Assembly: GCF_018842675.1 (NCBI RefSeq)
Contig: NZ_JAGTWO010000004.1
Location: 682,001 to 746,000 of the forward strand
Reading direction: 5' to 3'
Source: Candidatus Pantoea bituminis
GTDB taxonomy: Bacteria > Pseudomonadota > Gammaproteobacteria > Enterobacterales > Enterobacteriaceae
DNA length: 64,000 bases
Positions 42,348-52,494 of the stretch are shown here, piece by piece (the stretch's first letter is position 1; each line of letters begins with the position of its first letter). The notes beneath the pieces are model-generated. The model made no database searches and was not told where the DNA came from. It saw only the letters and a list, made by a program, of their open reading frames with translations. The position numbers were made by a program, and so were the translations under genes.

Positions 42348-44071
42348 TGAGCGAAAAACACCCTGGACCGCTGGTTGTCGAAGGCAAATTAGCGGACGCC
42401 GAGCGTCTGAAAAAGCAGAGTAATTATCTGCGTGGCACCATCCTCGACGATCTCGACAATGGCCTGACCGGCGGTTTTACTGGCGACAACTTTCTGCTGA
42501 TCCGTTTTCACGGCATGTACCAGCAGGATGACCGCGATATACGTGCTGAACGTGCTGAGCAAAAGCTGGAAGCGCGTCACGCTATGATGCTGCGCTGCCG
42601 TTTGCCTGGCGGCATCATTACGCCGTCGCAGTGGCTGGCTATCGATAAGTTTGCCACCGATAAAACCCTTTACGGCAGCATCCGTTTAACCAACCGTCAG
42701 ACTTTTCAGTTTCACGGCATCCTGAAGAAAAATGTTAAGCCGACGCATCAGATGCTGCATGAAGTGGGTCTTGATGCGCTGGCAACCGCTAACGATGTGA
42801 ACCGTAACGTGCTTTGCACCTCAAACCCGGTTGAATCGGAGCTGCATCAGGAAGCGTACGAATGGGCGAAGAAACTTTCTGAGCATTTGCTGCCACGTAC
42901 CCGCGCTTATGCGGAGATCTGGTGGGATCAGGAAAAAGTGGCGACCACCGACGAAGAGCCGATCCTTGGTGAAACTTACTTGCCGCGTAAATTCAAAACC
43001 ACTGTGGTGATCCCGCCGAATAACGATGTGGATCTGCATGCCAACGATCTGAACTTTGTTGCTGTGGCAGAGAAAGGCAAACTGATTGGTTTCAACCTGC
43101 TGGTCGGCGGCGGTTTGTCGATTGAGCACGGTAACAAAGCCACTTACGCGCGCACCGCCAGTGAGTTTGGTTATCTGCCGGTTGAGAAGATTCTCGACGT
43201 GGCGGAAGCGGTGGTAACGACCCAGCGTGACTGGGGTAATCGTACCGATCGCAAAAATGCGAAAACCAAATACACCCTGGAACGCGTTGGTGTTGAGACT
43301 TTTAAAGCGGAAGTGGAAAAGCGTGCCGGTTTAACTTTCGAACCGATTCGTCCTTACGAATTCACTACACGCGGCGATCGTATTGGCTGGATCAAAGGCA
43401 TCGACAACAAATGGCATCTAACGCTGTTTATTGAAAACGGCCGTCTGCTCGATTATCCAGGCCGTCCGCTGAAAAGTGGCATCGCCGAAATTGCCAAAGT
43501 ACACGTGGGCGATTTCCGTTTGACCGCGAACCAAAACCTGATTGTGGCAGGTGTGCCGGAAAGCGAAAAAGCAGCGATCGAAGCGATTGCCCGTGCACAT
43601 GGCTTAATGGAAAACGTCACGCCACAGCGTGAAAACTCCATGGCCTGCGTGGCTTTCCCGACCTGTCCGCTGGCGATGGCTGAGGCTGAACGTTTCCTGC
43701 CTTCTTTCGTCACTAAAGTCGAAGAGATCATGCACGGACACGGTGTTGGCCAAGAGCACATAGTGTTACGCGTTACCGGTTGTCCCAACGGTTGTGGCCG
43801 TGCCATGCTGGCTGAAATCGGCTTAGTGGGCAAAGCGCCAGGCCGTTATAACCTGCACATCGGCGGTAATCGCATAGGTACGCGCATCCCGCGTATGTAT
43901 CGCGAAAATATTACTGAGGGCGAAATCCTTGGCAGTATCGATGAGCTGGTTGGACGCTGGGCGAAAGAGCGTCAGGGCGAAGAAGGTTTTGGCGACTTCG
44001 TTATCCGCGCCGGGATTGTGACGCCGGTAGTGGACCCAGCACGTGATTTTTGGGATCAGGAGGCAAAATGA
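42347..44071 (+). CDS. cysI: Sulfite reductase hemoprotein beta subunit CysI
   Basis: 574-aa siroheme- and [4Fe-4S]-containing enzyme reducing sulfite to sulfide with six electrons. Cluster/siroheme cysteines are in [13 protein letters not shown] (CX5C) and [12 protein letters not shown] (CX3C). Substrate-site residues are in [13 protein letters not shown] and [13 protein letters not shown]. coli CysI has 570 aa. It overlaps cysJ by one base and cysH by four (ATGA), giving a tight cysJIH operon. CysG, which makes its siroheme, is encoded 2.5 kb downstream. Confidence 0.96.
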   Translation: MSEKHPGPLVVEGKLADAERLKKQSNYLRGTILDDLDNGLTGGFTGDNFLLIRFHGMYQQDDRDIRAERAEQKLEARHAMMLRCRLPGGIITPSQWLAIDKFATDKTLYGSIRLTNRQTFQFHGILKKNVKPTHQMLHEVGLDALATANDVNRNVLCTSNPVESELHQEAYEWAKKLSEHLLPRTRAYAEIWWDQEKVATTDEEPILGETYLPRKFKTTVVIPPNNDVDLHANDLNFVAVAEKGKLIGFNLLVGGGLSIEHGNKATYARTASEFGYLPVEKILDVAEAVVTTQRDWGNRTDRKNAKTKYTLERVGVETFKAEVEKRAGLTFEPIRPYEFTTRGDRIGWIKGIDNKWHLTLFIENGRLLDYPGRPLKSGIAEIAKVHVGDFRLTANQNLIVAGVPESEKAAIEAIARAHGLMENVTPQRENSMACVAFPTCPLAMAEAERFLPSFVTKVEEIMHGHGVGQEHIVLRVTGCPNGCGRAMLAEIGLVGKAPGRYNLHIGGNRIGTRIPRMYRENITEGEILGSIDELVGRWAKERQGEEGFGDFVIRAGIVTPVVDPARDFWDQEAK

Positions 44072-44802
44072 GTCAGTTAGACCTCGCAGCACTGAATGAG
44101 ATGTCCAAGGTACAGCGCTCAATGGCGCTGGCCGCGACCAACGCTCAGCTGGAAAAATCTTCTGCTGAAGAGCGCGTGAGTTGGGCGCTGGAGAATTTAC
44201 CGGGCGCTTACGTGCTCTCATCCAGCTTCGGTATTCAGGCGGCGGTGTCGCTGCACTTAGTTACGCGTCAACAGCCGGATATACCGGTTATCCTGACCGA
44301 CACCGGCTATCTGTTCCCGGAAACGTATCGTTTTATTGATGAGCTGGCTGACCAGCTCAACCTGAACCTGAAAGTGTTTCGCGCAGAGACTTCACCTGCC
44401 TGGCAGGAAGCGCGTTACGGCAAGCTGTGGGAGCAGGGTGTTGAAGGAATTGAGAAATACAACGAGATCAACAAAGTTGAGCCGATGAATCGCGGTCTGG
44501 ATACGCTGGGCGCGCAAACCTGGTTTGCAGGTCTGCGTCGCGATCAGTCAGGCAGCCGAGCGAATCTTCCCGTGCTGGGCGTGCAGCGCGGCGTGTTCAA
44601 AGTGCTGCCGATCATCGACTGGGATAACCGACAGATTCATCAATATTTGCAGGATAATAATCTTAAATATCATCCGCTGTGGGATCAGGGTTATCTTTCG
44701 GTTGGCGATACGCATACCACGCGCAAGTGGGAACCTGGCATGGCTGAAGAAGAGACGCGTTTCTTTGGTTTAAAGCGTGAGTGCGGATTGCACGAAGGCT
44801 AA
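44068..44802 (+). CDS. cysH: Phosphoadenosine phosphosulfate reductase CysH
   Basis: 244-aa thioredoxin-dependent enzyme reducing PAPS to sulfite and PAP. PAPS-binding motifs [14 protein letters not shown] (residues about 51-64), [11 protein letters not shown] and [12 protein letters not shown]; the redox cysteine is in the C-terminal KRECGLHEG. It has the short PAPS-type architecture without the extra cysteine pairs of APS reductases. ATG 44068 overlaps the cysI stop and has AGGAGG upstream. Confidence 0.96.
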   Translation: MSQLDLAALNEMSKVQRSMALAATNAQLEKSSAEERVSWALENLPGAYVLSSSFGIQAAVSLHLVTRQQPDIPVILTDTGYLFPETYRFIDELADQLNLNLKVFRAETSPAWQEARYGKLWEQGVEGIEKYNEINKVEPMNRGLDTLGAQTWFAGLRRDQSGSRANLPVLGVQRGVFKVLPIIDWDNRQIHQYLQDNNLKYHPLWDQGYLSVGDTHTTRKWEPGMAEEETRFFGLKRECGLHEG

Positions 44803-44810
44803 TTGTCATT

Positions 44811-44938
44811 TGCCTCCCACCTCGCTCCTCCCCCATAAATGGCGGAGGACGAAGCTGCCATATGTTAGTGATGAAGCGGCATGTGGCAGCGTCTCCTTCC
44901 CCGCAAGCAGGGGGACAGCATGGATGGGGGAAAGCCAG
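44811..44938 (-). repeat. Dispersed hairpin-rich intergenic repeat, locus C
   Basis: About 128 bp after cysH. Its reverse complement follows the locus B units in order: TTTCCCCCATCC, GCGGGGAAGGAGACGCTGCC, ACATGC, a diverged middle, TCCTCCGCCATTTATGGGGG and AGCGAGGTGGG. The main hairpin CCTCCCCCAT-AA-ATGGCGGAGG has one mismatch. It is inverted relative to locus B and stands between the convergent cysH and YciI-like genes. Confidence 0.65.
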
Positions 44939-44972
44939 CACAGATCCAAAAATCCACAGCCAGCGCCTTAAC

Positions 44973-45257
44973 TTAAATCCCGTTTAACGCAGCAAATGCC
45001 TCTGCTGCGCGCGTTACATTGATCTTTGTGACGTCATAATTCGCCACCGCGACAAACGGATCTTCCGCCAGGATAGTATCCAGTCGGGCACGATCGATAT
45101 CCTTAACGAGTACCATGCCACCGGTACGCGGATCTTTTCTTCCGGCTGCAATGAACACGTCAGCATCAAAATAGCGATCCAGCCACTGAATATGCGGTTC
45201 CAGCAACGCTTCTACTTCTTCTACCGGGCGAAAATAGGTCAGATAAACCACGTACAT
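44973..45257 (-). CDS. YciI-like (YCII-domain) protein
   Basis: 94-aa ferredoxin-like alpha/beta protein of the YCII family. It starts MYVVYLTYFRPVEEVEALLEPHIQWLDRY; the family's conserved His (LEPHIQWL, residue 22) and the later Asp (FVAVANYDVTKIN) are present. It contains AAGRKDPRTGGMVLVKD, a typical second segment. Function unknown; family members have been proposed as small hydrolases or dehydrochlorinase-like enzymes. Nine bases downstream of iap on the same strand, so cotranscribed with it. Not E. coli YciI itself as far as I can judge. Confidence 0.8.
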   Translation of the reverse strand: MYVVYLTYFRPVEEVEALLEPHIQWLDRYFDADVFIAAGRKDPRTGGMVLVKDIDRARLDTILAEDPFVAVANYDVTKINVTRAAEAFAALNGI

Positions 45258-45266
45258 ATCAGATCC

Positions 45267-46286
45267 TCATACTTTGGGATTGGTGAGTTCGCTGAGCAGC
45301 GGCAGCAGTACTTTTACGCTGTCTCGGGTGCGCAGAGTAATGCGGCCCGGTAACCAGCGATCCAGGTAAGCCAGATTATCACGCTCGGTCTGATGGCGTG
45401 TGGTGCCGTCTGGGAAGTGGTGTGTGCGGCTACGCTGCTGAGTACCATCTTTAGCCCCTAATGCCCAGTTGCTGGCGGTAACATCCATTAGCGGAAAGCC
45501 CGCTTTATCGAATGCATTGATGCCGGGGTAATCCTTACGGTTTAACTGATGACTCGCTGCCGAAATACCAAATTCACGCGCCAGATAAAGTGCTCGCTCG
45601 CTGGTTTGCTTGCGCACCGCGCGTGGTGTATTCAGGCCGCTGTTGAAATAAAGGTGATCACCGGTTATCAGGCTATTAAGGTCGATAACCAGCAGCGTAT
45701 TTTTCTTCTCTTTATTGCTCATGCGCGCAACGTAATCATCCATGCCGTGCAGACCCACTTCACCAGCGCTAAGCGCCACAAAACGCACACCATAATGCAG
45801 GGGTTTTTTGCTTAGCTTTTCCGCCAGTTCCAGCATGACGCCTAAACCTGAAGCGTTGTCGTCTACACCTTGCAGGCGCAGGCCGCCCATATTTTGATTC
45901 GCCTGGCTGCTGTTTTGTGGTGTCCATGTATCAAGGTGGGCGACGATTAAAATTTCCTGCGGCTCGCTGCCTGTACGGGCCGCAATCACCGAGGTTGCGG
46001 TGAGTTTATGCCAACGCGCTTTCCCGTCAGCGTCGTGCCAGTCGTAACCCGTATTGAACTGACGAGTATTAGTCTGAAAACCCAGCGAGGTGAACTGCTG
46101 TTTTAAATAATCGGCGGCCATTAATTCGGCCGGACTGCCGCTCATGCGACCGGGGAAATAGGTGGCGATATGACGGACTTGCTGTTCAGCAAATTGACCC
46201 GGCGCGTCAGTCGCAGCCTGGGCAGAAAAAATAAAACCGCAACAGAGCAGCGCAGTGAGCGCGGTCAGGCGGAAAGAGGCAAACAT
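45267..46286 (-). CDS. iap: Iap-like M28-family aminopeptidase (altered active site)
   Basis: 339-aa exported Zn-peptidase homologue. In E. coli, Iap converts alkaline phosphatase isozymes by removing N-terminal arginine. Signal peptide about residues 1-25 (cleavage after SAQA). Metal motifs VAHLDT (His117, Asp119) and VDDNASG (Asp142) are kept. The catalytic-Glu position is Gly (SAGEVG: Gly175, Glu176, where E. coli has GEEEG), and the later metal Asp position is Asn (VIDLNSL, Asn204, versus VINLDNL). These changes suggest a weak or inactive enzyme. ATG 46286 has AAGGAA seven bases upstream; the longer start at 46307 is less likely. Confidence 0.85.
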   Translation of the reverse strand: MFASFRLTALTALLCCGFIFSAQAATDAPGQFAEQQVRHIATYFPGRMSGSPAELMAADYLKQQFTSLGFQTNTRQFNTGYDWHDADGKARWHKLTATSVIAARTGSEPQEILIVAHLDTWTPQNSSQANQNMGGLRLQGVDDNASGLGVMLELAEKLSKKPLHYGVRFVALSAGEVGLHGMDDYVARMSNKEKKNTLLVIDLNSLITGDHLYFNSGLNTPRAVRKQTSERALYLAREFGISAASHQLNRKDYPGINAFDKAGFPLMDVTASNWALGAKDGTQQRSRTHHFPDGTTRHQTERDNLAYLDRWLPGRITLRTRDSVKVLLPLLSELTNPKV

Positions 46287-46440
46287 ACGGCGTTCCTTGT
46301 AATTCATCTCATGACAGAAATTAGCGAAAATTTTCTGTGCTTAGTATGAAACTGTGACCCCGATTACACAATTTCAATCGCTCTGAAAGCCCAGTAAGAT
46401 CATTTGCTAAGCACATTTTGTTCTGAGCTTTTCGCATTCG

Positions 46441-46480
46441 TTATTCCATTCAGTAACTACTCATTCCAATTCGTAATTTC
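46441..46480. promoter_or_regulatory. Candidate CysB-type direct repeats upstream of cysG
   Basis: TTATTCCATTCAGTAACTAC and TCATTCCAATTCGTAATTTC are imperfect 20-bp direct repeats about 60-100 bp upstream of the cysG GTG. ATTCC-rich repeats of this kind are seen in some CysB-controlled promoters, and the operon (cysG-DNC) is a CysB target class. The identification is speculative. The rest of the 255-bp iap-cysG gap shows no gene. Confidence 0.3.
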
Positions 46481-46541
46481 ATCTGGATTAACACCGGGAC
46501 GTATAGTCGCGTTAACGCAAAGTTACAACACTAAGGTTAAC

Positions 46542-47957
46542 GTGGATTATTTGCCTCTTTTTGCCGATCTCAAAGGCCGCCCGGTTTTGGTTGTCGGCGG
46601 TGGAGATATCGCGGCGCGGAAAATTGAACTGCTTCGTCGCGCGGGTGCGCGCGTGCAGATTGCTGCTCGCGAACTTTGCCCCGAGCTTCATGAACTGTTG
46701 GAAATGCAACAGCTGGAATGGCTGGCGACGCATTTTGATCCCGCCCAGCTCGATGGCGTGTTTCTGGTGATCGCGGCAACTGACGACAATGCGCTAAATG
46801 CACAGGTATTCGAAACGGCTAATGCACGGCAAAAACTGGTCAATGTGGTCGATGACCAACCGAAGTGCAGCTTTATTTTTCCTTCTATCGTTGATCGCTC
46901 ACCGCTGGTGGTAGCGATCTCGTCCAGCGGCACCGCGCCAGTGCTGGCGCGTATGCTCCGTGAAAAACTCGAAGCATTATTGCCCGCTAACTTAGGCCAA
47001 ATGGCAGAGGTTGCGGGACAGTGGCGGGATAAAGTGAAACAGCGCTTTACGCGGATGTCCGATCGCCGTCGTTTCTGGGAGCGCGCTTTTAACGGTTTGT
47101 TCGCCAGCCAAATGGCAGCAGGCAATGTGAATGAAGCGAAGCTGACGCTTGATCGTGAACTCAACGACGAGCCGAATCAGCAGGGCGAAATTATTTTGGT
47201 CGGCGCGGGGCCTGGCGACAGCGGTCTTTTGACCTTACGCGGCTTGCAGGTGATGCAGTTGGCAGATGTCGTGCTTTATGACCACTTGGTCAGCGATGAA
47301 GTGCTGGAACTGGTTCGCCGTGATGCCGATCGTATCTGTGTTGGCAAGCGCGCGGGTGCGCATTCGGTGCCGCAGGAAGAGACCAATCAGATGCTGGTCA
47401 AACTGGCGCTGCAAGGCAAGCGCGTGGTGCGCCTGAAAGGCGGCGACCCGTTTATTTTTGGTCGGGGCGGCGAAGAGTTACAGGCGGCGCAGCAGGCAGG
47501 CATTCCATTTCAGGTGGTGCCTGGCATTACTGCGGCGGCAGGCGCGACAGCCTATGCAGGCATTCCGTTAACGCACCGTGATTATGCGCAGAGCGTGCTG
47601 TTTATCACCGGGCATTGCCGTCCCGATGGTGATGGCATCGACTGGCCATCTTTGGCGCGTGCGCGTCAGACATTGGCAATTTATATGGGCACGGTGAAGG
47701 CTGCTGAAATCAGCGAAGGGTTGATTCAGCATGGGCGCGCCGCGTCTACGCCGGTCGCGGTCATCAGCCGCGGCACGCGACAAGATCAACAGGTGCTGAC
47801 CGGTACCTTAGAACAGCTTGAGGCGCTGGCTGCATCTGCGCCCACTCCGGCACTGTTAGTGATTGGAGAAGTGGTCAATTTGCACGGGCAGCTCGCCTGG
47901 TTTCAACATTCAGCACAGCAGGGGACTCGCGAGTCCGCCGTTGTCAATCTGGCTTGA
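46542..47957 (+). CDS. cysG: Siroheme synthase CysG
   Basis: 471-aa trifunctional enzyme making siroheme from uroporphyrinogen III. N-terminal dehydrogenase/ferrochelatase half ([15 protein letters not shown], residues 15-29; [28 protein letters not shown], in two parts) and C-terminal SAM methyltransferase half ([43 protein letters not shown]). The start is GTG 46542 with AAGG seven bases upstream, giving MDYLPLF as in E. coli (also GTG); longer in-frame extension is not conserved. Here it heads the cysDNC operon, whereas in E. coli it lies with nirBDC. Confidence 0.92.
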   Translation: MDYLPLFADLKGRPVLVVGGGDIAARKIELLRRAGARVQIAARELCPELHELLEMQQLEWLATHFDPAQLDGVFLVIAATDDNALNAQVFETANARQKLVNVVDDQPKCSFIFPSIVDRSPLVVAISSSGTAPVLARMLREKLEALLPANLGQMAEVAGQWRDKVKQRFTRMSDRRRFWERAFNGLFASQMAAGNVNEAKLTLDRELNDEPNQQGEIILVGAGPGDSGLLTLRGLQVMQLADVVLYDHLVSDEVLELVRRDADRICVGKRAGAHSVPQEETNQMLVKLALQGKRVVRLKGGDPFIFGRGGEELQAAQQAGIPFQVVPGITAAAGATAYAGIPLTHRDYAQSVLFITGHCRPDGDGIDWPSLARARQTLAIYMGTVKAAEISEGLIQHGRAASTPVAVISRGTRQDQQVLTGTLEQLEALAASAPTPALLVIGEVVNLHGQLAWFQHSAQQGTRESAVVNLA

Positions 47958-47968
47958 GAGGAAAAACG

Positions 47969-48876
47969 ATGGACCAAAAACGACTCACTCATCTGCGTCA
48001 GTTAGAGGCAGAGAGTATCCATATCATTCGCGAAGTTGCGGCGGAGTTCGGCAATCCGGTGATGATGTATTCCATCGGTAAAGACTCTTCAGTGATGCTG
48101 CATCTGGCACGCAAAGCGTTCTTTCCGGGCACGCTGCCGTTCCCGCTGTTGCACGTGGATACCGGCTGGAAATTCCAGGAAATGTACGCGTTCCGCGATC
48201 GTACCGTGAAAGCGATGGGTGCTGAATTGCTGGTTCACCGTAACCCGGAAGGCGTGGCAATGGGCATCAACCCCTTTGTTCACGGCAGCGCAAAGCATAC
48301 CGATATCATGAAAACCGAAGGCTTAAAACAGGCGCTGAATAAGTACGGCTTTGATGCGGCCTTCGGTGGCGCTCGTCGTGACGAAGAGAAGTCGCGTGCT
48401 AAAGAGCGTATCTACTCCTTCCGCGACCGCTTCCATCGCTGGGACCCGAAAAATCAGCGTCCTGAGCTGTGGCACAACTACAACGGCCAGATCAACAAAG
48501 GCGAAAGCATTCGAGTCTTCCCCTGTCGAACTGGACCGAGCTGGATATCTGGCAGTACATCTTTCTGGAAAACATCGACATTGTTCCGTTGTATTTGGCC
48601 GCGCCGCGTCCGGTGTTGGAACGCGACGGTATGTTGATGATGGTGGATGACGATCGTATTGACCTGCAACCTGGCGAAGTGATCAAGCAGCGCATGGTGC
48701 GTTTCCGTACTCTTGGTTGCTGGCCGCTGACCGGTGCTGTTGAATCGCAAGCGCAAACGCTGCCGGAGATCATCGAAGAGATGTTGGTTTCTACTACCAG
48801 CGAGCGTCAGGGCCGCATGATTGACCGCGATCAATCCGGTTCGATGGAACTGAAAAAACGTCAGGGTTATTTCTAA
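47969..48876 (+). CDS. cysD: Sulfate adenylyltransferase subunit 2 CysD (one frameshift)
   Basis: Catalytic subunit forming APS from sulfate and ATP together with the GTPase CysN. PP-loop family: [19 protein letters not shown] (residues about 31-49), HVDTGWKF and [15 protein letters not shown]. The frame breaks at the C-run 48520-48523; one more C joins ...GESIRVF to [14 protein letters not shown] and restores 302 aa, exactly the E. coli length. Start ATG 47969 ([15 protein letters not shown]) has GAGAGG upstream, eleven bases after cysG. The frameshift is most likely a sequencing error. Confidence 0.9.
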
Positions 48877-48887
48877 GGAGACGCCAG

Positions 48888-50315
48888 ATGAATACTGTAA
48901 TTGCACAACAAATTGCCGACCAGGGCGGCGTTGAAGCCTGGCTGACCACACAACAACATAAAAGCCTGCTGCGTTTTCTGACCTGCGGCAGCGTTGATGA
49001 CGGTAAAAGTACGCTGATTGGCCGCCTGCTGCATGACACGCGACAGATTTACGAAGATCAGCTTTCATCGCTGCACAATGACAGCAAACGTCACGGCACC
49101 CAAGGCGAAAAACTCGACCTTGCGCTGCTAGTGGATGGCCTGCAAGCTGAGCGTGAGCAAGGCATCACCATTGACGTAGCCTATCGCTATTTCTCTACGG
49201 AAAAGCGCAAGTTCATCATTGCCGACACGCCTGGACACGAACAGTACACGCGTAATATGGCAACCGGCGCCTCAACCTGTGATTTGGCAATTTTGTTGAT
49301 CGATGCGCGTAAAGGCGTGCTGGATCAAACCCGCCGTCACAGCTTTATTTCTACGCTGCTGGGGATTAAACATCTGGTAGTGGCGATCAATAAAATGGAT
49401 TTGGTGGAATACAAGCAAGAGGTATTCGAGCAGATCAAACAGGATTACCTCGATTTTGCCGCGCAGCTGCCGGAAGATTTGGATATCCGTTTTGTACCGA
49501 TGTCGGCGCTGGAAGGGGACAACGTTGCGTCACCGAGCCAAACCATGCCGTGGTACAGCGGGCCCACGCTGCTGGACGTGCTGGAAACGGTTGAGCTCAA
49601 TCGCGTGGTCGATCATCAACCGATGCGTTTCCCGGTGCAGTATGTTAATCGCCCTAACCTGGATTTCCGCGGCTACGCCGGTACGCTGGCGTCTGGTGTG
49701 GTGAAAGTGGGTCAGCGTGTAAAAGTGCTGCCGTCTGGCGTTGAGTCGAACATCTCGCGCATTGTGACTTTTGATGGCGATCTGCAAGAAGCGGGCGCGG
49801 GCGAAGCGATCACGTTGGTGCTGGAAAATGAAATTGATATCAGCCGTGGCGATCTGCTGGTGGATGCCAGCGCTGAGCTAAATGTAGTGCAAGCCGCCAC
49901 TATTGACGTGGTGTGGATGGCTGAACAGCCGCTGCAGGCTGGCCAAAGTTACGACATTAAAATCGCCGGTAAGAAAGCGCGCGGTCGCGTAGAAAAAGTG
50001 ATTCATCAAGTTGAGATCAACTCGTTGGAAAAACGCGACGTCGACAGCCTGCCGCTGAACGGTATTGGTTTAGTTGAGATGACGTTTGATGAGCCGATGG
50101 TACTGGATAAGTATCAGCAGAATCCGGTGACAGGCGGTATGATCTTTATCGATCGCCTCAGCAACGTCACTGTGGGCGCAGGCATGATCCATGAACCGCA
50201 GGTCGATGCGCCACGCGCGACTGGCGAGTTCAGTGCGTTTGAGCTGGAACTGAACGCGCTGGTGCGCCGTCATTTCCCACACTGGAACGCCCGCGATCTG
50301 TTGGGTGGTCAATAA
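48888..50315 (+). CDS. cysN: Sulfate adenylyltransferase subunit 1 CysN
   Basis: 475-aa GTPase subunit of ATP sulfurylase; GTP hydrolysis drives APS formation. EF-Tu-like G domain with [17 protein letters not shown] (G1), the effector region [23 protein letters not shown] (G3) and NKMDL (G4), followed by two beta-barrel domains. Same length as E. coli CysN. GGAG precedes ATG 48888; its TAA overlaps the cysC ATG. Confidence 0.96.
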   Translation: MNTVIAQQIADQGGVEAWLTTQQHKSLLRFLTCGSVDDGKSTLIGRLLHDTRQIYEDQLSSLHNDSKRHGTQGEKLDLALLVDGLQAEREQGITIDVAYRYFSTEKRKFIIADTPGHEQYTRNMATGASTCDLAILLIDARKGVLDQTRRHSFISTLLGIKHLVVAINKMDLVEYKQEVFEQIKQDYLDFAAQLPEDLDIRFVPMSALEGDNVASPSQTMPWYSGPTLLDVLETVELNRVVDHQPMRFPVQYVNRPNLDFRGYAGTLASGVVKVGQRVKVLPSGVESNISRIVTFDGDLQEAGAGEAITLVLENEIDISRGDLLVDASAELNVVQAATIDVVWMAEQPLQAGQSYDIKIAGKKARGRVEKVIHQVEINSLEKRDVDSLPLNGIGLVEMTFDEPMVLDKYQQNPVTGGMIFIDRLSNVTVGAGMIHEPQVDAPRATGEFSAFELELNALVRRHFPHWNARDLLGGQ

Positions 50316-50920
50316 TGGCGCAACACGATGATAACGTGGTGTGGCACGATCATCCGGTAACGCGTGAATCGCGAGAGCAGCAGCACGGCCATCAAGGCGT
50401 GGTGCTGTGGTTTACCGGGCTTTCGGGCTCGGGTAAATCCACTGTGGCAGGGGCGCTTGAGCAGGCGCTGCATCGTATTGGTGTCAGCACTTATCTGCTC
50501 GATGGCGATAATGTGCGTCACGGCTTGTGTCGCGATCTCGGTTTTAGTGATGACGACCGCAAAGAGAATATTCGTCGGGTTGGCGAAGTGGCGAAGCTGA
50601 TGGTCGATGCGGGTTTAGTGGTGTTAACTGCCTTTATTTCACCCCACCGTGCGGAGCGGAAAATGGTGCGCGATCTGTTAGATAAAGGTCAGTTTGTTGA
50701 AGTGTTTGTTGATACGCCTTTGTCAGTATGCGAATCGCGCGATCCGAAAGGATTGTACAAAAAAGCGCGTGCCGGTGAGTTACGTAACTTCACTGGCATT
50801 GATAGCGTATATGAAGCGCCAGAACAGCCAGAAATTCAGCTTGATGGCGAACAATTGGTTACAAAACTCGCCGCCCAATTGTTAGACCTGCTGCGTGACC
50901 GCGATATCATCAGATCCTGA
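50315..50920 (+). CDS. cysC: Adenylylsulfate kinase CysC
   Basis: 201-aa kinase phosphorylating APS to PAPS. P-loop [17 protein letters not shown] (residues about 33-49), then [31 protein letters not shown] and [19 protein letters not shown] (in which lies the mobile lid). E. coli CysC also has 201 aa. Last gene of cysG-D-N-C, overlapping cysN by one base. Confidence 0.96.
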   Translation: MAQHDDNVVWHDHPVTRESREQQHGHQGVVLWFTGLSGSGKSTVAGALEQALHRIGVSTYLLDGDNVRHGLCRDLGFSDDDRKENIRRVGEVAKLMVDAGLVVLTAFISPHRAERKMVRDLLDKGQFVEVFVDTPLSVCESRDPKGLYKKARAGELRNFTGIDSVYEAPEQPEIQLDGEQLVTKLAAQLLDLLRDRDIIRS

Positions 50921-50927
50921 AAAGAGA

Positions 50928-50953
50928 GCGGCAAATCGCCTGTGATTTGCCGC
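50928..50953. terminator. Hairpin between cysC and ygbE
   Basis: Perfect 10-bp stem GCGGCAAATC/GATTTGCCGC with a six-base loop, seven bases after the cysC stop. No T-run follows, so partial read-through into ygbE is plausible. Confidence 0.5.
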
Positions 50954-50973
50954 ATTCGGTCATCAGGATTTTT

Positions 50974-51294
50974 ATGCAGAATATTACCCCTATGTTGGCT
51001 CGCAAAGATGAACGCCCTGATGATGAGCCTCGCTCGTCACTGCCAGGCGGTATTATCGGCTTCCTTTCTTACTGGTGCGCGCTGGCAATCCCTTTCCTGC
51101 TCTACGGTTCCAACACGCTATTCTTCTTTCTCTATACTTGGCCATTCTTTCTCGCGCTGCTGCCGGTATCGGTGATTATGGGGATCGTGTATAGCATGTT
51201 GCTACGGGGTCAATTGCTGTGGACCTTACTTGCTACCGTCATTTCTGTTATCTGCCTGTTCTGGCTATTGTTCACTTTCCTCTCCGGCTGGTGA
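50974..51294 (+). CDS. ygbE: DUF3561 inner-membrane protein YgbE
   Basis: 106-aa membrane protein with three predicted helices (residues about 30-47, 51-72, 82-103) and the conserved segment YGSNTLFFFLYTWPFFLALLPV. Function unknown. ATG 50974 has AGGA seven bases upstream and gives the E. coli length (107 aa). Same position between cysC and ftsB as in E. coli. Confidence 0.9.
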   Translation: MQNITPMLARKDERPDDEPRSSLPGGIIGFLSYWCALAIPFLLYGSNTLFFFLYTWPFFLALLPVSVIMGIVYSMLLRGQLLWTLLATVISVICLFWLLFTFLSGW

Positions 51295-51459
51295 TTACGT
51301 TGATGTGCAAACGCATCGGCTGGTTACAAAACTTTACCCGCTAATTTCACTTCTTTGACGTCACTTTTGTACACACATGCAGCAAAGCGGACCATTTTCG
51401 TTGCTGTTGTGGAGTCCTGCGCAAAGTTATGGGATGATTGGGCCGTTTTTAGGGGCGGG

Positions 51460-51774
51460 ATGGGAAAACTGACGTTACTGCTATTGGTGCTGTTAGGCTG
51501 GCTGCAATACTCATTGTGGCTGGGGAAAAACGGTGTCCATGATTATACGCGCGTTGATGATGACGTCGCGGTTCAACAGGCGAATAACGCCAAACTTAAG
51601 TCGCGTAACGATCAGCTGTTCGCCGAAATTGACGATCTCAATGGTGGCTCCGAAGCGATCGAAGAACGCGCACGTAATGAGTTGGGCATGATTAAACCCG
51701 GTGAAACCTTCTTTCGTCTGGTTCCTGATCAGAACAAACGTAACGCGCAAGCTGCGCAAAACCAACAACGATAA
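51460..51774 (+). CDS. ftsB: Cell division protein FtsB
   Basis: 104-aa bitopic divisome protein that works with FtsL and FtsQ to activate septal peptidoglycan synthesis. Short N-terminus, one membrane helix (residues 3-21, [19 protein letters not shown]), then a periplasmic coiled coil (about 30-70, [18 protein letters not shown]) and the control region [18 protein letters not shown] 51460 gives MGKLTLLLL as in E. coli (103 aa); an in-frame extension to 51355 is not conserved. ispD starts three bases after its stop. Confidence 0.94.
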   Translation: MGKLTLLLLVLLGWLQYSLWLGKNGVHDYTRVDDDVAVQQANNAKLKSRNDQLFAEIDDLNGGSEAIEERARNELGMIKPGETFFRLVPDQNKRNAQAAQNQQR

Positions 51775-51777
51775 AAC

Positions 51778-52494
51778 ATGAACACTGTGTCCTCTTTTGC
51801 GGATGTGATTGCCGTGGTGCCGGCGGCCGGTATCGGCAGCCGCATGCAGGCGACTTGTCCTAAGCAGTATCTGACGATTGGTCAGCACACCCTTCTGGAA
51901 CACAGCATTGCACGCCTGTTTTCGCATCCTGCTATCAAGCAGGTCATCATTGCAGTAAGCCCGGATGACCAACACTTTGCTTCGCTGCCGCTGGCAAGTG
52001 ATCCGCGCGTTATTCGCGTGGTGGGCGGAGAGACACGTGCTGAGTCGGTGCTGGCAGGATTAGAGGCTGCGCAGGGCGCGAGTTGGGTGCTGGTGCACGA
52101 TGCGGCACGTCCATGTTTGCACCTGGATGACCTTTCGCGTCTGCTGCAAATTCGTGAGCAAAGCCGTGTTGGCGGCATTCTGGCCGCACCGGTGCGCGAC
52201 ACCATGAAGCGCGGCGAACCCGGTAAAGTAGCCATTGCTCATACCGTGGAACGCGAAGACCTCTGGCATGCATTAACCCCACAATACTTTCCTCACGCGC
52301 TGCTGACCGCTTGCCTGACGCGGGCTTTGAATGAAAATGCCAACATTACTGATGAAGCCTCGGCGCTGGAATATTGCGGCTATCATCCGGTATTGGTCAG
52401 TGGACGCAGTGATAACATCAAAGTTACCCGGCCAGAAGATCTGGCGCTGGCAGCTTTTTATCTCAGTCAGATTCAATTAAAGGAGAGCGCATGA
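51778..52494 (+). CDS. ispD: 2-C-methyl-D-erythritol 4-phosphate cytidylyltransferase IspD
   Basis: 238-aa enzyme of the MEP isoprenoid pathway, forming CDP-methylerythritol. CTP-binding loop [20 protein letters not shown] (residues about 12-31), VHDAARPC and [11 protein letters not shown] are family signatures. Between ftsB and ispF; its stop overlaps the ispF start region (ATGATG). Confidence 0.95.
   Translation: MNTVSSFADVIAVVPAAGIGSRMQATCPKQYLTIGQHTLLEHSIARLFSHPAIKQVIIAVSPDDQHFASLPLASDPRVIRVVGGETRAESVLAGLEAAQGASWVLVHDAARPCLHLDDLSRLLQIREQSRVGGILAAPVRDTMKRGEPGKVAIAHTVEREDLWHALTPQYFPHALLTACLTRALNENANITDEASALEYCGYHPVLVSGRSDNIKVTRPEDLALAAFYLSQIQLKESA

Noticed and set aside
44803..46541. CRISPR-Cas near iap
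   Set aside because: No direct-repeat array and no Cas motifs; only a hairpin repeat and ordinary genes.
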